Assembly: GCA_965205685.1 (NCBI GenBank)
Contig: OZ242174.1
Span: forward strand, 558,001-622,000
DNA length: 64,000 nucleotides
DNA from: WTFY01 sp965205685
Lineage (GTDB): Bacteria > Pseudomonadota > Gammaproteobacteria > UBA4575
Reading direction: 5' to 3'
The notes beneath the pieces were generated by a model. That model was not told the origin of the DNA. It saw only the letters and a program-made list of their open reading frames with translations, and made no database searches. The position numbers were made by a program, and so were the translations under genes. Positions 61,601 to 64,000 of this stretch are shown piece by piece (position 1 is the first letter of the stretch; the number at the start of each line of letters is the position of its first letter).

Positions 61601-62284
61601 ATGAGTATCGATTTCAAGTTAACCGCCCATGCCCGCGATGAGCGCGGCAAGAATGCAAGCAGGAGGCTGCGTGCAGCTGGCAAGGTGCCGGGCGTCATCT
61701 ATGGTGGTGGAGAGCCCCCAGAAGCGGTGACCTTTGAGCATGACACCCTGATGCACAACCTGGAAAACGAGGCGTTCTATTCACATATCCTGACTGTAGA
61801 CGTGGAAGGCACGTCCCAGAAGGCCATCCTGCGCGAGCTGCAACGCCACCCGCATAAACCGACCGTACTGCATCTGGACTTGCTTCGTGTGCGCGAAGAC
61901 ACGCGCATCAATGTACATGTCCCGATTCATTTCATGAATGAAGACACCTGTCATGGTGTCAAGCTGGACGGCGGGGTCATCAGCCACAACATGGTCGAGG
62001 TGGAAGTTTCATGCCTGCCCAAAGACCTGCCGGAATTCATCGAAGTGGACGTTCAGGATCTAAAGCTGAACGAGTCCGTCCACCTCAGCGGCGTGCAAGT
62101 GCCCGAGGGAGTCACCATCGTGGAACTGTCGCACGGTGAAGGGCATGATCATACCGTGGTGTCCGTGCATGCCAAGCGGGCCGAAGAAAAGCTCGAGGTC
62201 GAAGAGGAAGTCGAGCAGGAGGAGACTGACGATCAGGATCAGGCCGGAGAAGAGGGTGACGCTGAACAAGATGATGCCTCATGA
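61601..62284 (+). CDS. rplY: 50S ribosomal protein L25 (Ctc/TL5 type)
   Basis: Binds 5S rRNA. The 227-residue protein has the N-terminal L25 domain (about 5-95, ending with HPTVLHLDLLRV-type strand), a C-terminal TL5-like beta domain (about 100-185) and a very acidic tail rich in Glu, Asp and Gln. The long form occurs in Pseudomonas and others. GGAGAAAAGC precedes ATG 61601, fixing the start. It is between prs and pth. Confidence 0.95.
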   Translation: MSIDFKLTAHARDERGKNASRRLRAAGKVPGVIYGGGEPPEAVTFEHDTLMHNLENEAFYSHILTVDVEGTSQKAILRELQRHPHKPTVLHLDLLRVREDTRINVHVPIHFMNEDTCHGVKLDGGVISHNMVEVEVSCLPKDLPEFIEVDVQDLKLNESVHLSGVQVPEGVTIVELSHGEGHDHTVVSVHAKRAEEKLEVEEEVEQEETDDQDQAGEEGDAEQDDAS

Positions 62285-62297
62285 TCTCTAGCCCACC

Positions 62298-62894
62298 GTG
62301 CCTGCCCAACACCGCATACGGCTGATAGCCGGTTTAGGCAATCCCGACGAGAAATACGCACAGACCCGGCACAATGCCGGGTTTTGGTTTGCGGATGCAG
62401 TGGCAAAGCAACGGGGTGCCGTGTTCCGTTACCAGGAAAGATTCAAGGGCGAGGTCGCGCATTTCCTTTTTGAGGACGAAAAGATCTGGCTGCTCAAGCC
62501 GCTGACGTACATGAACAGGAGCGGCCTGTCGCTGCACGCGTTTGTGCAGTTCTACAAGATTTCCATCCAGCAAATGCTGGTGGTCCACGACGAGATCGAT
62601 CTGCCCAACGGCTCTGCAAGGATCAAGCGCGCGGGCGGGCATGGCGGCCATAACGGGCTGCGAAGCACCTTTGACCACCTGGGGCCGGACTTTCTGCGCC
62701 TGCGGCTGGGGATCGGGCATCCGGGCCACAAGGATGATGTGACAGACTATGTGCTGAGAAGGCCGGGCACCCAGGAACGCCAGGAAATCGATTCTGCAAT
62801 TGAGCGGGCTTCAGGCACGCTGGATGAACTCCTGAGAGGCGATGCAGAAGCTGCGATGAGACAACTTCATACCCAGGCACCCGATGGGGTTTAG
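62298..62894 (+). CDS. pth: Peptidyl-tRNA hydrolase
   Basis: Recycles peptidyl-tRNA. The 198-residue protein has AGLGNPDEKYAQTRHNAGF near 11-29 (catalytic His), LKPLTYMNRSG near 66-76, VVHDEIDLPNG near 95 and GGHGGHNGLRS near 113-123. The start is a GTG at 62298, 13 bases after rplY. Its 3' end overlaps ychF by 11 bases. Confidence 0.97.
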   Translation: MPAQHRIRLIAGLGNPDEKYAQTRHNAGFWFADAVAKQRGAVFRYQERFKGEVAHFLFEDEKIWLLKPLTYMNRSGLSLHAFVQFYKISIQQMLVVHDEIDLPNGSARIKRAGGHGGHNGLRSTFDHLGPDFLRLRLGIGHPGHKDDVTDYVLRRPGTQERQEIDSAIERASGTLDELLRGDAEAAMRQLHTQAPDGV

Positions 62895-63975
62895 GTGCGG
62901 AATCGTCGGCTTGCCCAACGTCGGCAAGTCCACCTTGTTCAATGCGCTTACCGCGGCCCGGATAGCAGCCGAGAACTATCCGTTTTGCACCATCGACCCG
63001 AACGTCGGCGTCGTGCCCGTACCCGATGCAAGACTGGCTACGCTCGCACGGATTGCAGACCCTGAAAAAATTATCCCCACGACGATTGAATTCGTGGACA
63101 TTGCTGGTCTGGTGGCCGGTGCCTCGAAAGGAGAGGGGCTCGGAAACCAGTTCCTCGGACACATCCGCGAAACCGACGCGATTGCTCACGTGATCCGCTG
63201 TTTTGACGATGAGAATGTCATTCACGTTGCCGAGAAGGTCGATCCGCTATCGGATCTCGAGACGATTTCGACCGAGCTGATCCTGGCGGATCTGGAGACG
63301 GTGCAAAAAGCCATCGGCAAAACAGAACGTGTTGCCAAGTCAGGGGACAAGGAAGCGATCGTGCGACTGGGATTGTACGAACACTTGAAGGGGCACCTGG
63401 AGGAGGAACAGCCGGCCCACAGGTTCACCGCAGAGCATGAGCACATGCATTTTCTCAGAACCCTGCACCTGCTGACCGCCAAGCCCGCATTCTATATCGC
63501 CAATGTCTCGGAAGACGGATTCGAGGGGAATTCGCACCTGGACCGTTTGCAGGAATTCGCAGCACAGCAGTCGGTGCCGGTCATTGCGGTGTGCGCGAAA
63601 ATTGAAGCCGAGCTGGCGCAACTGGATGATGATGACCGGCAGGCGTACCTGGGCGAACTCAACCTGGAGGAGCCCGGCCTGAACCGAATCATCCGTACCG
63701 GCTACGAATTACTGGAGTTGCAGACTTTTTTCACGGCGGGCCCCAAGGAGGTCCGGGCCTGGACGGTGCAGCAGGGTGCGACGGCCCCGCAGGCGGCCGG
63801 GAAAATCCATACGGATTTTGAAAAGGGCTTCATCCGTGCAGAAGTCATCGGCTACCAGGACTATGTGGATGCGAACGGTGAATCAGGCGCGAAAGAGCAG
63901 GGCAAGTGGCGGCTCGAAGGAAAGCAGTACCGGATCCAGGAAGGTGACGTCGTGCATTTCCGCTTCAACGTCTAG
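62884..63975 (+). CDS. ychF: Redox-regulated ATPase YchF/OLA1
   Basis: Obg-family P-loop protein that prefers ATP and binds ribosomes. The 363 residues contain G1 GLPNVGKSTLFNAL near 8-21, G3 DIAGLVAGASKGEGLGN near 70, and the altered G4 region CAKIEAEL near 238 (NxxE-type) that explains ATP preference. The C-terminal TGS domain (about 280-363) ends in VVHFRFNV. Overlaps pth, as usual in the class. Confidence 0.97.
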   Translation: MGFRCGIVGLPNVGKSTLFNALTAARIAAENYPFCTIDPNVGVVPVPDARLATLARIADPEKIIPTTIEFVDIAGLVAGASKGEGLGNQFLGHIRETDAIAHVIRCFDDENVIHVAEKVDPLSDLETISTELILADLETVQKAIGKTERVAKSGDKEAIVRLGLYEHLKGHLEEEQPAHRFTAEHEHMHFLRTLHLLTAKPAFYIANVSEDGFEGNSHLDRLQEFAAQQSVPVIAVCAKIEAELAQLDDDDRQAYLGELNLEEPGLNRIIRTGYELLELQTFFTAGPKEVRAWTVQQGATAPQAAGKIHTDFEKGFIRAEVIGYQDYVDANGESGAKEQGKWRLEGKQYRIQEGDVVHFRFNV

Positions 63976-64000
63976 CGTTGTTGACATATCCCCGGGCGTT

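Overview
The window reads as a contiguous piece of a gammaproteobacterial chromosome of moderate GC content. Support comes from the order hemA / TPR lipoprotein-lolB-ispE-tRNA-Gln-prs-rplY-pth-ychF on one side and mreBCD / gatCAB on the other, plus Gram-negative envelope genes (waaA, waaF, hldE, kdkA, tolC, lolB) and a classical argA. The genus cannot be named from the sequence. No phage genes, transposases or CRISPR arrays were seen, and no gene-free stretch exceeds about 300 bases.

Region 1 (1-16.1 kb, mostly minus strand) is a C1-assimilation locus. It encodes most of the serine cycle: serine-glyoxylate aminotransferase (sgaA), malyl-CoA lyase (mclA), malate thiokinase (mtkA, mtkB), hydroxypyruvate reductase (hprA) and PEP carboxylase (ppc), together with mtdA. 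Upstream lies a two-gene unit of 5-formyl-tetrahydrofolate cyclo-ligase and formyltransferase Ftr/FhcD. Together these would feed C1 units into serine and regenerate glyoxylate and PEP. The cluster sits beside arginine biosynthesis (argE follows mtdA after 1 nt; argA is cut by the window start) and ilvD. glyA, fch, ftfL, mch and fhcABC are not in the window, so the pathway is incomplete here.

Region 2 (16.3-25.6 kb): a ferric-iron ABC importer (fbpABC) with a Fur-like site inside its promoter, then glnE, ilvE and hldE on the plus strand.

Region 3 (25.6-39.2 kb): an LPS/envelope block. A visibly more AT-rich core carries kinase-like proteins, a membrane protein, two FkbM methyltransferases, a DUF6165-like protein and a family 9 glycosyltransferase. 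Around it are kdkA, waaA, tolC, a rhodanese, pcm and waaF. A radical SAM protein and a Gfo/Idh/MocA oxidoreductase form a pair at the end.

Region 4 (39.3-50.3 kb): thiC behind a TPP riboswitch, msrA, pdxH, three small orphan genes, metY, a BolA-family gene, rnd, a ChaN-like gene, and mreBCD. mreC appears to lack a standard start codon and probably begins at ATC.

Region 5 (50.4-64 kb): gatCAB, then prmC-prfA-hemA on the minus strand, and the conserved outer-membrane/isoprenoid/translation series ending with ychF. This part is ordinary housekeeping. Assignments rest on remembered family sequences and motifs; no search was run.
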